A DNA stretch of 64,000 bases from a bacterium (GCA_030685015.1 JAUXWS010000043.1:1-64000), one strand, 5' to 3'. Numbered from the stretch's first letter, positions 15,782 to 24,375 are shown. The notes: a model not told the origin generated them from the sequence alone. Numbers and translations: made by a program.

Positions 15782-17526
15782 TGCGCCGCCGGCTGATCAT
15801 GGTGGCCTTCCTGCTGGCCCTTCTCCTGCCGCATGTCCTGCCTGCCGCCGCCGACAGTCTGCTCGCAGTGTCTCCCACCCTGGAGTTGCGGGGACACCGC
15901 GAGTGGAGCACCCAGCGCCTGCGCCGCCTGCTTGGGGCCGGCCAGACCCTGGATCCGCGCCGCTGGCAGGAGCGCCTGGACAGTCTCGCCCTTGTCTACG
16001 CCGAGGCGGGCCGGCCCTTCCTGGACTGGACCCTGCAGGTGGACAGCACGGCCACGCCCCCGCGCCTGCTCGTCCTCGAATTGGACGAGGGACCGCGCCT
16101 GGTGATGGGCCGGCTCTGGCTGGATCCGCCGCGGCCCGAGCTGCCCGATCCCGCCCTCGACCTGCCGCCCGGCGCCGTCCTGCGCGACGGTCGCCTGGAA
16201 GAGGGCCTGCGCGCCTGGCTGCAACGCCTGGCGGCCCGCGGCCGGCCCCTCGCCCAGTTGCAGATCCGCGAGATCACCCTGGCGCCGGGTCCGGGCGCCG
16301 AGGCATCCGAGCTGTCCCTGGACCTGCGCGCCGCCCTGGCCGACGCCGACACGATCCGCCCGGGCCGGCTGGTCGTGCTGGATGCGGGGCTGACCCGCCA
16401 GCTTACCTTCGAACGCCTGGCGCGCCTGAAAGCCGGCGCGCCCTATGACCCGGCCCGCGTGGCCGACGCCCGGCGGCGCCTGCTCGCCACCGGCTGGTTC
16501 AGCACCCTGGAAGGACCCGCCCTCTGCCGCACGCCCGACGGCCTGGCCTGGCTGTTGCGGGCCGAGGAGCTGCCCTCCTACCGCTTCGACGGCCTGCTGG
16601 CCTGGCTGCCGGGCCGCAGCGGCGAGGCGGGCCGCCTGGGCTACCACTTCAGCCTGGACCTGGCCAACCTGATGGGAACGGGCCGCGCCATGGAAATCCT
16701 CGCCAGCCGACCCGAAGGCTGGTCGCAGCAGGTGCGGGTGGCCTACCGCGAACCCTTCGTCCTGGGCTGGCCGGTGGACGCCGCCTTCTCCCTGGGCCAG
16801 CGCGTGCAGGACTCCACCTGGGTGGAGCAGGAGCTGGGCCTCGCCCTGGGCTGGGAACCGCGGCCGGGTTGGCGTCTGTCCGGAGCCCTGCTGCGCCGGG
16901 ACCTGGCGCCGGACAGCCTCAACGGCTATCATGGGGCGGGCATCGACGCCAGCCGGGCGCTGGAGTGGCGCCTGGGCGGCGGCATCGACCGGCGGGACGA
17001 TCCGCGCAACCCGCGCCTGGGCTGGCGGGCCGCGGCCGAGGAGGCGCTGGTGCAGCGTCGCACCGAATCCTTGCGAGGCCTGCCCCCGCGCGGCGCCGAC
17101 CTGGACCTGCATCGCCAACGGTTCGAGGGGGCCGTCTGGCTGCCCGCCGGGCGGCGCCAGGTGGCCCACGTCGCGGTGGGGGCCGGGCGCTTCCGCGGAA
17201 GCGACGTGCCGGGCCGGGAGGACCAGTTCCTCCTGGGCGGCCTGGCCGGTCCCCGCGGCACGCGGGACGAGGGGATCCGGGCCCGGGAGTGGGTCCTGCT
17301 CCAATTGGAGTGGCGCCTGCTGCTGGGTCCCGCCGCCCGGGCCGCCCTCTTCTGGGACGGCCTGTTGTGGCGGGACGACGCCCTGACCCGGCACGAGACG
17401 CAGGGCCGCGGCGCGGCGCTGGTCCTGCCCATCCGGCAGGGCCAGCTCGAGCTGCAGTACGCCCTGCCTCCCGGCTCCGCCTGGCGGGAAGGCCTCCTGC
17501 ATGTGCGCCTGATCAACCGATTCTGA
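15781..17526 (+). CDS. Omp85/TamA-like outer-membrane protein
   Basis: 581 residues with a signal peptide (MVAFLLALLLPHVLPAAA). The N-terminal half has POTRA-like units: a first with LELRGHREWSTQRLRRLLG and a last with LTFERLARLKAGAPYDP..VADARRRLLATGWF, the usual 'G..y....v..d...L...G.F' pattern. The C-terminal half is a surface-antigen barrel, GGIDRRDDPRNPRLGW, RGSDVPGREDQFLLGG, PRGTRDE (the place of the conserved RGY/F loop) and a final INRF with terminal Phe. It is shorter than the BamA encoded at 51790-54099 and so is a second Omp85 protein, with a dedicated role likely. Its start overlaps the stop of the giant barrel gene. Confidence 0.85.
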   Translation: MRRRLIMVAFLLALLLPHVLPAAADSLLAVSPTLELRGHREWSTQRLRRLLGAGQTLDPRRWQERLDSLALVYAEAGRPFLDWTLQVDSTATPPRLLVLELDEGPRLVMGRLWLDPPRPELPDPALDLPPGAVLRDGRLEEGLRAWLQRLAARGRPLAQLQIREITLAPGPGAEASELSLDLRAALADADTIRPGRLVVLDAGLTRQLTFERLARLKAGAPYDPARVADARRRLLATGWFSTLEGPALCRTPDGLAWLLRAEELPSYRFDGLLAWLPGRSGEAGRLGYHFSLDLANLMGTGRAMEILASRPEGWSQQVRVAYREPFVLGWPVDAAFSLGQRVQDSTWVEQELGLALGWEPRPGWRLSGALLRRDLAPDSLNGYHGAGIDASRALEWRLGGGIDRRDDPRNPRLGWRAAAEEALVQRRTESLRGLPPRGADLDLHRQRFEGAVWLPAGRRQVAHVAVGAGRFRGSDVPGREDQFLLGGLAGPRGTRDEGIRAREWVLLQLEWRLLLGPAARAALFWDGLLWRDDALTRHETQGRGAALVLPIRQGQLELQYALPPGSAWREGLLHVRLINRF

Positions 17527-17554
17527 TCAGTCCAAATCCACGGAAGGAGCAGGC

Positions 17555-18415
17555 ATGATTCCTGCCCTGTTGGAGGCCTGCCGGCCGCTCAACGTGCTCA
17601 TGGCGGTCCTGGCCGTCCTGGTGGGGGCGCTGCTGGCCCAGGCCGACGCCCTGGCTCATGGGGCGGCCTGGCTGGCGGCGGGGGGCACGGCCCTGGCCCT
17701 GGCCGCCGGCAACCTGTGGAACGATTTGGCCGACCTGGCGGAGGATCGCATCAACCGCCCCGGACGGCCGCTTCCCTCCGGCCGTCTGTCCATGGGGGCG
17801 GCCCGCCGCGCCGCCGCGGGGGCCTCCCTGGGCGCCCTGGCCCTGGCCCTGGCCATCGCCTGGGAGGCCCTGCTGCTGGTGGCCGCCTGCCTGGCCCTGC
17901 TTGGCTGGTATGCCCGCCAGGGCAAGCAGGCCGGCCTGGCCGGCAACATGGCCGTCGCCTCCCTGGCCGCGGCCAGTGTCGGCTTCGGCGCGTTGTCGCA
18001 GGTCTGGGCGGGCCTGGGCGCCAGGCCGGAGGCGGCCCTCGTGCCGGCCCTGCTGGCTGGATTGCTGCACCTGGCGCGGGAGTTGGCCAAGGATGCCGAG
18101 GACGTGGCGGGCGACCGCCAGGCGGGCCGACGCACCTGGGTGCTGGCCGCCGGACCGGTGGCGCTCCAGCGGCTGCTGGCCCAGGTGGCGGTCCTGGCCC
18201 TGCTTCCGCCCTTGCTGGCCCTGCTTCTGGGGCCGCCCGACCCTGTGCTGCGGGCAGCGCATTTGATCGCCCTGGCCGTGGCGCCGCTCCTCCTGCGGCA
18301 GGTGCTGCGCGGCGGCCTGGCCAAGCGGGACCGGGCGGCCCGGCTGTCGGCCTTCTGCAAACAGCTGCTGGTGGCGGGCCTGTTGGTCTACGCCGTGGCG
18401 GCTATTCTGAGGTGA
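17555..18415 (+). CDS. UbiA family prenyltransferase
   Basis: 286 residues, strongly hydrophobic, with about eight or nine predicted membrane helices. The first Asp-rich motif is NDLADLAED (N56, D57, D60, D64) followed by RINRPGRPLPSG; the second is AKDAEDVAGDRQAGRRT. Both bind Mg-prenyl diphosphate. Family members prenylate aromatic acids (MenA, UbiA), haem or glycerol phosphate lipids; the RINRPxRPLPSG version is close to geranylgeranylglycerol-phosphate-type enzymes annotated in FCB genomes. The acceptor cannot be told from sequence. AAGGAGC is well spaced before ATG 17555 and maf follows after 5 nt. Confidence 0.85.
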   Translation: MIPALLEACRPLNVLMAVLAVLVGALLAQADALAHGAAWLAAGGTALALAAGNLWNDLADLAEDRINRPGRPLPSGRLSMGAARRAAAGASLGALALALAIAWEALLLVAACLALLGWYARQGKQAGLAGNMAVASLAAASVGFGALSQVWAGLGARPEAALVPALLAGLLHLARELAKDAEDVAGDRQAGRRTWVLAAGPVALQRLLAQVAVLALLPPLLALLLGPPDPVLRAAHLIALAVAPLLLRQVLRGGLAKRDRAARLSAFCKQLLVAGLLVYAVAAILR

Positions 18416-18420
18416 ATCCC

Positions 18421-19056
18421 ATGTTCTGGCTGTGTCCCCCGGCCGAGCTGCCGCCCCTTGTCCTGGCTTCGGCCTCGCCGCGCCGGCGCGAGTTGCTGAC
18501 CCGCGTGGGGCTGCAATTCACCGTGGACAGCGCCGACATGGACGAGCGTCCGCTGGCCGGCGAAGCCCCCGCCCGCCAGGTGGAGCGCCTGGCCTGGGCA
18601 AAGGCGCGCCAGGTGGCCCTTCGCCACCGGCAGGGCCTGATCCTGGGCGCCGACACGGTGGTCGTGCTGGACGACCTGGTGCTGGGCAAGCCCCGCGACG
18701 CCGCGGAGGCCGTCGACATGTTGCAGCAGCTCTCCGGCCGCTGGCACGAGGTCTACACGGGCTGGGCCATTCTGACGGCGGGGGAAGGCGGTGAACGGAC
18801 AGGGCATGTCCGCACCCGCGTCCTCTTCCACGAGCTGGGTCGCGAGCAGATCCTGGCCTATGTGGCGGGGGGCGAACCGCTGGACAAGGCGGGCGCCTAC
18901 GGCATCCAGGAGGGAGGCGCCTTGCTGGTGGCCGCCCTGGACGGAGACTACTTCAGTGTGATGGGCCTGCCCCTGGCCACGGTCTGCCGCGAACTGGTGG
19001 CCGCCGCCCGCGACCTGAGGCCGACGCCGGCCGGTCCCAAATGGCAGCCTCTTTGA
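18421..19056 (+). CDS. maf: Maf-like nucleoside triphosphate pyrophosphatase
   Basis: 211 residues. The N-terminal LVLASASPRRRELL, then GADTVVVLDDLVLGKP and a C-terminal EPLDKAGAYGIQEGGA..VAALDGDYFSVMGLPL are the Maf/HAM1-type signatures. Maf proteins hydrolyse non-canonical or methylated nucleotides (dTTP/UTP or m7GTP), in house-cleaning and septum-related roles. The catalytic Asp in the KAGAYG context is present. It lies between ubiA and rodZ in the long forward operon; the last codons overlap a possible rodZ promoter. Confidence 0.93.
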   Translation: MFWLCPPAELPPLVLASASPRRRELLTRVGLQFTVDSADMDERPLAGEAPARQVERLAWAKARQVALRHRQGLILGADTVVVLDDLVLGKPRDAAEAVDMLQQLSGRWHEVYTGWAILTAGEGGERTGHVRTRVLFHELGREQILAYVAGGEPLDKAGAYGIQEGGALLVAALDGDYFSVMGLPLATVCRELVAAARDLRPTPAGPKWQPL

Positions 19057-19064
19057 TACCTTTG
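19057..19064 (+). promoter_or_regulatory. -7-like box directly before rodZ
   Basis: TACCTTTG followed by C matches the Bacteroidetes -7 consensus TAnnTTTG exactly. It ends 4 nt before the rodZ ATG, so a transcript from it would start at or next to the A of ATG. No TTG occurs 20 nt upstream, so the -33 part is lacking. It may be an internal promoter in the operon. Confidence 0.35.
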
Positions 19065-19068
19065 CCGC

Positions 19069-19902
19069 ATGGCAGAGGAGAGTTCGGCCCGGCGGGCCTT
19101 CACCCAGGAATTGCTCAAGGCCCGCGAATACCAGCTGGTGGCGCTGGATCAGGTGGCAGGGGAGACCCACATCGCGCTGATCTATCTGGAGGCCCTGGAG
19201 TCCGGTGAGTGGGAGCGCATTCCCGGACCCTATCTGCGCGGCTACCTGACGGCCTATGCCGAGTGCATCGGCATGGTGCGGGAGAAAGTGCTCAAGCGCT
19301 TCGATGAGCTGGGCTACCTGCCGCCCCCGCCCGCCCAGCGTTCCGCCGCCGATGAGGCGCCCATCCCCACGCCCATTCGCATTCCTCTCCCGGCGGCGCG
19401 ACGCCCACCGGAGGAGCTGGACTCGCCCCGGCCGGCTGCATCGGGCCGCCCGGCGGCCGTGCCCTCCTTCTGGTCCGCCATGCCCATGCGGCACAAGGTC
19501 GCCCTCGGGTCGCTCCTCCTGCTGTTGGCCGCCGCCCTGGTCTGGGGCGCCAGCTTGCTTGTGTTCAGATTGACGCCCGCCGACGCGCCGGACATCCTGC
19601 CCGCCGTCACCGCACCGCTGGAGGAGGAGGGACCCGCCACCTCCTTCCTGGTCAGCCTCGAGACCGTCCGCCCCGCCCGGCTGCGCGTCCTCGCCTCGGC
19701 CGGTCCCGTCTTTCACGGCCTCTGTCCGGCCGACTCTCTCATTCAGTTCCACAGCGCCACCGAGGTCATCGTGGAGGTTGACGCCCTGGAGCACCTGCGC
19801 CTCTGGCGCGACGGACGGCCCCTGGATCTAAGCGACCAGCCCGGTCCCGCCGAATTGCGCCTCAGCGCCGCCTCGGTCAAGATCGTGCGGAGGTCGCCAT
19901 GA
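19069..19902 (+). CDS. rodZ: RodZ-like helix-turn-helix membrane protein
   Basis: 277 residues with the RodZ order: an N-terminal HTH_25 domain (residues 8-80, with LDQVAGETHIALIYLEALESGEW and PYLRGYLTAYAECIG), a Pro-rich linker (84-130), one membrane helix (about 145-166) and a periplasmic DUF4115-like domain with ETVRPARLRVLASAG and LWRDGRPLDL. RodZ links MreB filaments to the cell-wall elongation machine. mreB is not in the window. No Shine-Dalgarno is visible; the start is set by the frame and the 12-nt gap after maf. Its end overlaps the next gene by 4 nt. Confidence 0.88.
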   Translation: MAEESSARRAFTQELLKAREYQLVALDQVAGETHIALIYLEALESGEWERIPGPYLRGYLTAYAECIGMVREKVLKRFDELGYLPPPPAQRSAADEAPIPTPIRIPLPAARRPPEELDSPRPAASGRPAAVPSFWSAMPMRHKVALGSLLLLLAAALVWGASLLVFRLTPADAPDILPAVTAPLEEEGPATSFLVSLETVRPARLRVLASAGPVFHGLCPADSLIQFHSATEVIVEVDALEHLRLWRDGRPLDLSDQPGPAELRLSAASVKIVRRSP

Positions 19903-21278
19903 GTGGAACGGAGACGACGGCGGGCCAGTCCGCCGCCTGGCAGGAAGGCGAGTTCTTCCGGGACCGGCTGATCCTGGTGGTGGACGACGAGCCCTTCAAT
20001 GTGGATCTCCTGCGTTTCGAGCTGGAGGACCGGGGCTTCCAGGTTGTCACGGCGGAGGACGGGGTGGAGGCACTGGATCTGCTGAAGGACGGCGCCCGCC
20101 CGGATCTGGCCTTGCTGGATGTGATGATGCCCCGCCTGGACGGCTTCGGCCTGACGCGGGAGATCCGCCACCTCGAGGGCCTGGAGCAGTTGCCGATCAT
20201 CCTCCTCACCGCCAAGAGCGAGCTGGAGGACAAGGCCGAGGGCTTCGCCGCCCGCGCCGACGATTATGTGCTGAAGCCCTTTCACATTGACGATGTGGTG
20301 GCCCGCGTGGAGGTCCAGCTGCGCATTGCCGGCTATCTCAAGCGCCGCCGGGTCCAGGCCGAGGCCCTGAGCCGCATCGCCATGGTGGGGGCCGCCGCCC
20401 ATGAGCTGGCCCAGCCCCTGGCCGGAGCCAGCGGCTATCTGCAACTGCTGCAGGCGGGCCTGGAACGGCAGACGCTTGATCCTGCCGCCTACGCCGAACG
20501 GCTGGGCCGCATCCACAGCTGCCTGGTCAAGACCCGCGACATCGCCACGCGCCTGGAGCAACTGGAGCGCGTCGCCCTCGAGGATTATCCCTGCGGGGCC
20601 CAGATCATCAGCCTGCAAGAGTCGGCCCGGCCTGAGACGGCGCGCGACCCTGACGATCCACGACTGGTCCTGCTGGCCGCGGAGGCGGGGGTGGGACGCG
20701 ATGCCGCCCTCGAGCGCGACCTGGTGCTCCACGGCGCCGAGCTGGTGCGCGAGGAGACGGTGGCGGAGCACGCGGCGGAGGTCGACCTCGTCCTCCTCAG
20801 CTGCCTGGACCGCCTGGATCATGTCAAGCCTGTCCTGGAGCGCCTGGCGACTCTGTGGGATACGCCCCACCTGCTCAGTCCGCCCGTGCTCGCCCTCCTG
20901 CCCGGCCAGTCCATCGGCCGGGCAACACCCGGGGTCGAGCTGCTGCGCAGCAGCGTGGACGATGTCCTGCAGCGGCCCTTCCGCCTGGAGGAGCTGTTAA
21001 TCCGCATTCGTAGCCGCGTGCGTCTGCAGCGCTTGCGCCTGGGCGACCTCCGCCTGCAGAGCCTGGGCGCGGCCCAGGACATCCGCCGCCGGGCGCTTGA
21101 TGGTTTCGTGGAGAAGGTTGATCACTGTCTGGCCTCCCTGGCACGCCTGGAGGCGCGTCCGGATGGTCTGGCGGACCTGCTGGCCGAGTACGCTTGCCAG
21201 CTGGACGGTCTGACCGGCACAGTCCGTCGTCTGCAGGCGCGCAACATTCCGGGCTTCCCCGAACCGGCCCAAGGGTGA
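19899..21278 (+). CDS. Response regulator with receiver, DHp-like and pseudo-receiver domains
   Basis: 459 residues, no membrane segment. Residues 22-140 form a complete receiver: D29/D30, phospho-acceptor D74 (LLDVMMPRLDG), T104 and K126 (LKPF). Residues 160-215 look like the dimerisation/histidine domain of kinases, with H168 in AAAHELAQPLAGASGYLQLL (part of the H-box), but no ATP-binding domain follows. Residues about 235-375 resemble a second receiver whose active site is lost: the acidic pair is missing, SCLD stands in the phosphorylation strand, and QRPF replaces KPF. A C-terminal helical region ends the protein. It overlaps rodZ by 4 nt and is followed after 8 nt by a full histidine kinase, so a phosphorelay partner role is likely. 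Confidence 0.85.
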   Translation: MSGTETTAGQSAAWQEGEFFRDRLILVVDDEPFNVDLLRFELEDRGFQVVTAEDGVEALDLLKDGARPDLALLDVMMPRLDGFGLTREIRHLEGLEQLPIILLTAKSELEDKAEGFAARADDYVLKPFHIDDVVARVEVQLRIAGYLKRRRVQAEALSRIAMVGAAAHELAQPLAGASGYLQLLQAGLERQTLDPAAYAERLGRIHSCLVKTRDIATRLEQLERVALEDYPCGAQIISLQESARPETARDPDDPRLVLLAAEAGVGRDAALERDLVLHGAELVREETVAEHAAEVDLVLLSCLDRLDHVKPVLERLATLWDTPHLLSPPVLALLPGQSIGRATPGVELLRSSVDDVLQRPFRLEELLIRIRSRVRLQRLRLGDLRLQSLGAAQDIRRRALDGFVEKVDHCLASLARLEARPDGLADLLAEYACQLDGLTGTVRRLQARNIPGFPEPAQG

Positions 21279-21286
21279 GGCGCTTC

Positions 21287-22678
21287 ATGAACTGGCGCTT
21301 CTGGCGTCCTTCCCCCTCATCCGCGCCCCCGCCCGCCCCACCGGCCAACCAGGCGCCCTGCCTGCCCTGGGAGTTCCCGCCGGACTTGGATGCCGTCGCC
21401 CTGTTGCGCAGCATCCTGGCCTGGTGCGCGGGACGACCGGGTTGCCGGGGAGCCTGGCTAATCTGTCCAACGGATCCGGAATGGGCCGCCCGTGACCGCT
21501 TCGAGGATGCCGACCCCCTGCCCGAGACACTCATCCAAGCGCTGACCACGTGGGTCCACGCCCAGCCGGGCGGCGTCTGCCACCGCCTTTCCACCCATCA
21601 GACGGAAGGGGCGCCCGCGGGGCTGGCCGAACAATGCCGGCGCCGCGAGATCGGGGAGCTGCTGGTGTTGCCGGTGCCGCACTGGGCGCCGCTGCCCGCC
21701 TGGCTGCTGGTGGGCCAGGGCCAAGCGGGTGACCCGGAGCGGGAGCCGGCCACGGTCGCCCACGAGCTGGCCTGGCTGCTCTGGATCAACCGCCTGCGCC
21801 GCGAGCTGGGAGTGGAGCGCGGCCGGGTGGAAGAGGCGCAGGCTCACCAGATGGTCAAGGGCTTCGAGCTGGAGCGGATCCGTCAGCAGGCCGAGCGGGA
21901 GGTGGAGCTGGCCCGCCGCCACGTGTCCGAGGCGGAACGGGCCAAGAACGAGTTCCTGTCCTCCGTCAGCCACGAGCTGCGCACCCCCCTCAACGCCATC
22001 CAGGGCTACACGCGCATGGTGCTGCGCGAATCGAATCTCTCCGACCGCCAGCGTCTCAGCCTGGAGCGCGTCATAACCAGCTCGCAGAACCAGCTGAGGC
22101 TGATCAACAACATCCTTGACTACTCGAGGCTTGAGGCAGGACGCATGCGCCTGGAGCTGGAGGAGCTTGATCTCTTGCAGCTCCTGCGCGACGTGGTGCT
22201 CCAGGTGGAGCCGCTGGCCCAGGAGCGGGGATTGACCGTCGTTCTGGAGCTGCCCGCGGGACAGGTGGAGTCGACCTTTGTGAGCGATAGGGCCAAGGTG
22301 GAGCAGGTGCTCATCAATCTCCTTGGCAACGCCATCAAGTTCACGCCCAAAGGGGAGGTCCGCTTGCGGGCAGGGGCGGAGGCGGGCCTCATCCGCCTGG
22401 ATGTGATGGACACGGGGATCGGCATCGCCCGCGATGAGCAGGAGCAGGTCTTCGAGCGCTTCCGCCGCAGCCGGCAGACCGACGGGGTGATGAAGGCCTC
22501 GGGCACGGGCCTGGGCCTGGCCATCAGCCGGCGGCTGGCCCAGCTGCTGGGCGGCGACATCGTCCTGCAAAGCGAGGCGGGGCGGGGTTCCACCTTCACC
22601 CTGACCCTGCCCCACTTTCTCGACCTGGAGACGGCCACCATGGGCTTGGGTGGCGACGAAGGGGAGGAGGGACGCTGA
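21287..22678 (+). CDS. Soluble sensor histidine kinase
   Basis: 463 residues from ATG 21287 (a GTG at 21275 overlapping the previous stop is the alternative). A Pro-rich N-terminus leads to a GAF-like region (about 30-165) with no membrane helix, then a coiled coil (175-220), HisKA with H229 in SSVSHELRTPLNAIQGY, and HATPase_c with NLLGNAIKFTPKGEV (N-box), DTGIGI (G1), GTGLGLAISRRL (G2). It should be a cytoplasmic kinase sensing an internal signal. Its neighbour carries the receiver and an unpaired DHp-like domain, so the two probably form one signalling system. The ligand is unknown. Confidence 0.92.
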   Translation: MNWRFWRPSPSSAPPPAPPANQAPCLPWEFPPDLDAVALLRSILAWCAGRPGCRGAWLICPTDPEWAARDRFEDADPLPETLIQALTTWVHAQPGGVCHRLSTHQTEGAPAGLAEQCRRREIGELLVLPVPHWAPLPAWLLVGQGQAGDPEREPATVAHELAWLLWINRLRRELGVERGRVEEAQAHQMVKGFELERIRQQAEREVELARRHVSEAERAKNEFLSSVSHELRTPLNAIQGYTRMVLRESNLSDRQRLSLERVITSSQNQLRLINNILDYSRLEAGRMRLELEELDLLQLLRDVVLQVEPLAQERGLTVVLELPAGQVESTFVSDRAKVEQVLINLLGNAIKFTPKGEVRLRAGAEAGLIRLDVMDTGIGIARDEQEQVFERFRRSRQTDGVMKASGTGLGLAISRRLAQLLGGDIVLQSEAGRGSTFTLTLPHFLDLETATMGLGGDEGEEGR

Positions 22679-23103
22679 TGTCGGGTTTCAGCAATCCAGC
22701 GCTGGCGGAGATCCGCACTTTGCTCCAGTCGATCCACAGCATTGCCGTGGTGGGCCTGAGCGACAATCCGGCCCGGCCCAGCCACCGGGTGGCGGCCTAC
22801 CTGCAGGCGGCCGGCTACCAGATCCTGCCCATCAACCCGATGATCCGCGAAGCGCTGGGACAACCGGCCTGGCCGGACCTGGCGGCCCTGCCCGGACCAG
22901 TGGACTGCGTCTGCATCTTCCGGCGCGGGGAGGAGGCGCCCGCCATCATCGAGGCGGCCATCGGCAAGGTCACCCGCCTGGTGTGGATGCAGGACCAGGT
23001 GGTCAGCCTGCCGGCGGCCCTGCGCGCCCGGGAGGCGGGGCTGGCCGTGGTCATGAACGATTGCATGCTGCGCCGCCACCAAAGCCTCATCGGGCTGACC
23101 TGA
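22678..23103 (+). CDS. CoA-binding domain protein (YccU family)
   Basis: 141 residues, near the family length. SIAVVGLSDNPARPSHRVAAYLQ is the Rossmann-type CoA-binding N-terminus; ILPINP, VDCVCIFRRGEEAPAIIEAAI, LVWMQDQVV and VVMNDCMLRRH complete the fold, with the final conserved Cys as in MNDCM/E..H forms. These stand-alone CoA-binding proteins are widespread and their role is not settled. The ATG shares its A with the last base of the kinase stop codon (TGATG). Confidence 0.92.
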   Translation: MSGFSNPALAEIRTLLQSIHSIAVVGLSDNPARPSHRVAAYLQAAGYQILPINPMIREALGQPAWPDLAALPGPVDCVCIFRRGEEAPAIIEAAIGKVTRLVWMQDQVVSLPAALRAREAGLAVVMNDCMLRRHQSLIGLT

Positions 23104-23110
23104 GCCCCCC

Positions 23111-23875
23111 ATGAACCTGCTGCTCTATCGCGGATCCGAGGTGGAGGAGGGTCGCCTCCGCCTGGGTCCGGGGGACCGGCGCCTGCTCCATGTCGCCACT
23201 GTGCTGGGGCTCAAGGCCGGTGATCGGCTGCGCGTGGGTCGGGTGGAGGGCGCCATGCGCTGGGCCCGCCTCTGCGCGGATCCTCATCCCCTCAGCCCGC
23301 TTCTGCTTGACCTGGAGGAGGAACTGCTTCCAGCCCCGTCCGCCCGGGAGCCGCGCACCGTGATCCTGGCCCTGCCCCGGCCTCCCGTCCTGCGGCGCTT
23401 GCTCGAACTGGCGCCGCAGCTGGGCCTGGGCCGCCTTGTGCTCATCCGCAGCGCCCGGGTGGAGAAATCCTATTTCCAAAGTCCCCTGCTGCATCGGGGC
23501 GACTGGCGGCGCCATCTGGAACTGGGCATGGAGCAGGCACTCTGCACCCGGGCGCCCGAAGTCTACGTCTTTGATCGCTTCCGGCCCTTTGTGGAGGACG
23601 AGCTGGAGCGCCTGCTGCCCGCCTCGAGCTTGCGCTTGCTGCCCCATCCCGGCCCCTGGCCCAGCCTGGTCGAGCTGCCTCGGCCGCGCCGCGGCCAGCC
23701 CTGGTGCCTGGCGGTGGGTCCCGAGGGCGGCTGGGTGGAGAGCGAGCTGCGCGCCCTTGGGGAGCGGGGTTTTCTGCCCCTCAGCCTGGGAAAGCGCATC
23801 TTGCGGGTGGAGGCCGCCGTGGAACGGCTGGCGGCCCAACTGGATCTGCTGGAGGAACTGGGAGAGAAGGAGTAG
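23111..23875 (+). CDS. rsmE: 16S rRNA (uracil1498-N3)-methyltransferase RsmE
   Basis: 254 residues. An N-terminal PUA-like part has RRLLHVATVLGLKAGDRLRVG, and a SPOUT (knotted) domain has LPRPPVLRRLLELAPQLGLGRLVLIRSARVEKSYFQSPLL. The SAM-binding C-terminus contains VGPEGGWVESEL and LSLGKRILRVEAAVERLAAQ, matching GPEGGxxxxE and LGxRILRxETA. RsmE methylates U1498 of 16S rRNA. The usual Thr in 'ETA' is replaced (VEAAV), a minor change. Confidence 0.9.
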   Translation: MNLLLYRGSEVEEGRLRLGPGDRRLLHVATVLGLKAGDRLRVGRVEGAMRWARLCADPHPLSPLLLDLEEELLPAPSAREPRTVILALPRPPVLRRLLELAPQLGLGRLVLIRSARVEKSYFQSPLLHRGDWRRHLELGMEQALCTRAPEVYVFDRFRPFVEDELERLLPASSLRLLPHPGPWPSLVELPRPRRGQPWCLAVGPEGGWVESELRALGERGFLPLSLGKRILRVEAAVERLAAQLDLLEELGEKE

Positions 23876-23878
23876 GCG

Positions 23879-24274
23879 ATGGAGCAGCGCACAGGCTACA
23901 CGGGCGACCACGCCCGCCGCGGCGGGCGGGAGGATCTGGCCCTGCCGGAGCTGGCGGTCTGGCCCAACCAGTACGAGGACCGCGACTATTGGATCGAGAT
24001 TGAAACGCCGGAATTCACTTGCCGCTGCCCCAAGACCGGCCAACCGGATTTCGCCCGTCTGACGCTGCGCTACGTTCCCGGTCCCTCCTGCGTGGAGTTG
24101 AAAAGCCTGAAGGAATACCTGCAGGCCTTCCGCGACGTGGGCATCTTCCACGAGAACGTGGCCAACCGCATCCACGACGACCTGGCCCGGGCCTTGGCGC
24201 CACGCCGCCTGGAGGTCTGCACCGTCTTCCTGCCCCGCGGCGGCATCACGACCACGGTGCGGGCCGGCTCCTGA
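23879..24274 (+). CDS. queF: NADPH-dependent 7-cyano-7-deazaguanine reductase (short QueF)
   Basis: 131 residues, the short (YkvM-type) QueF form. The catalytic cysteine is C50 in CRCPKTGQPDFA with the nearby Asp57; the QueF motif is CVELKSLKEYL, and FHENVANRIHDDL follows. The enzyme reduces preQ0 to preQ1 in queuosine tRNA modification. queC, queD and queE are not seen. It ends the long forward operon, 3 nt after rsmE, with AAGGAGT before the start. Confidence 0.95.
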   Translation: MEQRTGYTGDHARRGGREDLALPELAVWPNQYEDRDYWIEIETPEFTCRCPKTGQPDFARLTLRYVPGPSCVELKSLKEYLQAFRDVGIFHENVANRIHDDLARALAPRRLEVCTVFLPRGGITTTVRAGS

Positions 24275-24322
24275 TGGTCTGAGCGGGCCTGCCTCGGCGC
24301 CGGGCCGGCCCTTGCGAGGCCT

Positions 24323-24375
24323 GGAGCGGAAACTTTTGCCCTCTGGAAGTCCGGGAATTCCAAAGTTCCGCCTCC
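24323..24375. repeat. Imperfect inverted repeat after queF
   Basis: GGAGCGGAAACTTT (24323-24336) faces AAAGTTCCGCCTCC (24362-24375), complementary but for a one-base shift. An inner pair TGGAA (24344-24348) / TTCCA (24358-24362) can extend the structure, and GGAATTCC (24354-24361) lies inside. No T-run follows, so it is a weak terminator candidate; it might instead be an operator 105 nt before the small gene at 24480. Confidence 0.45.
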
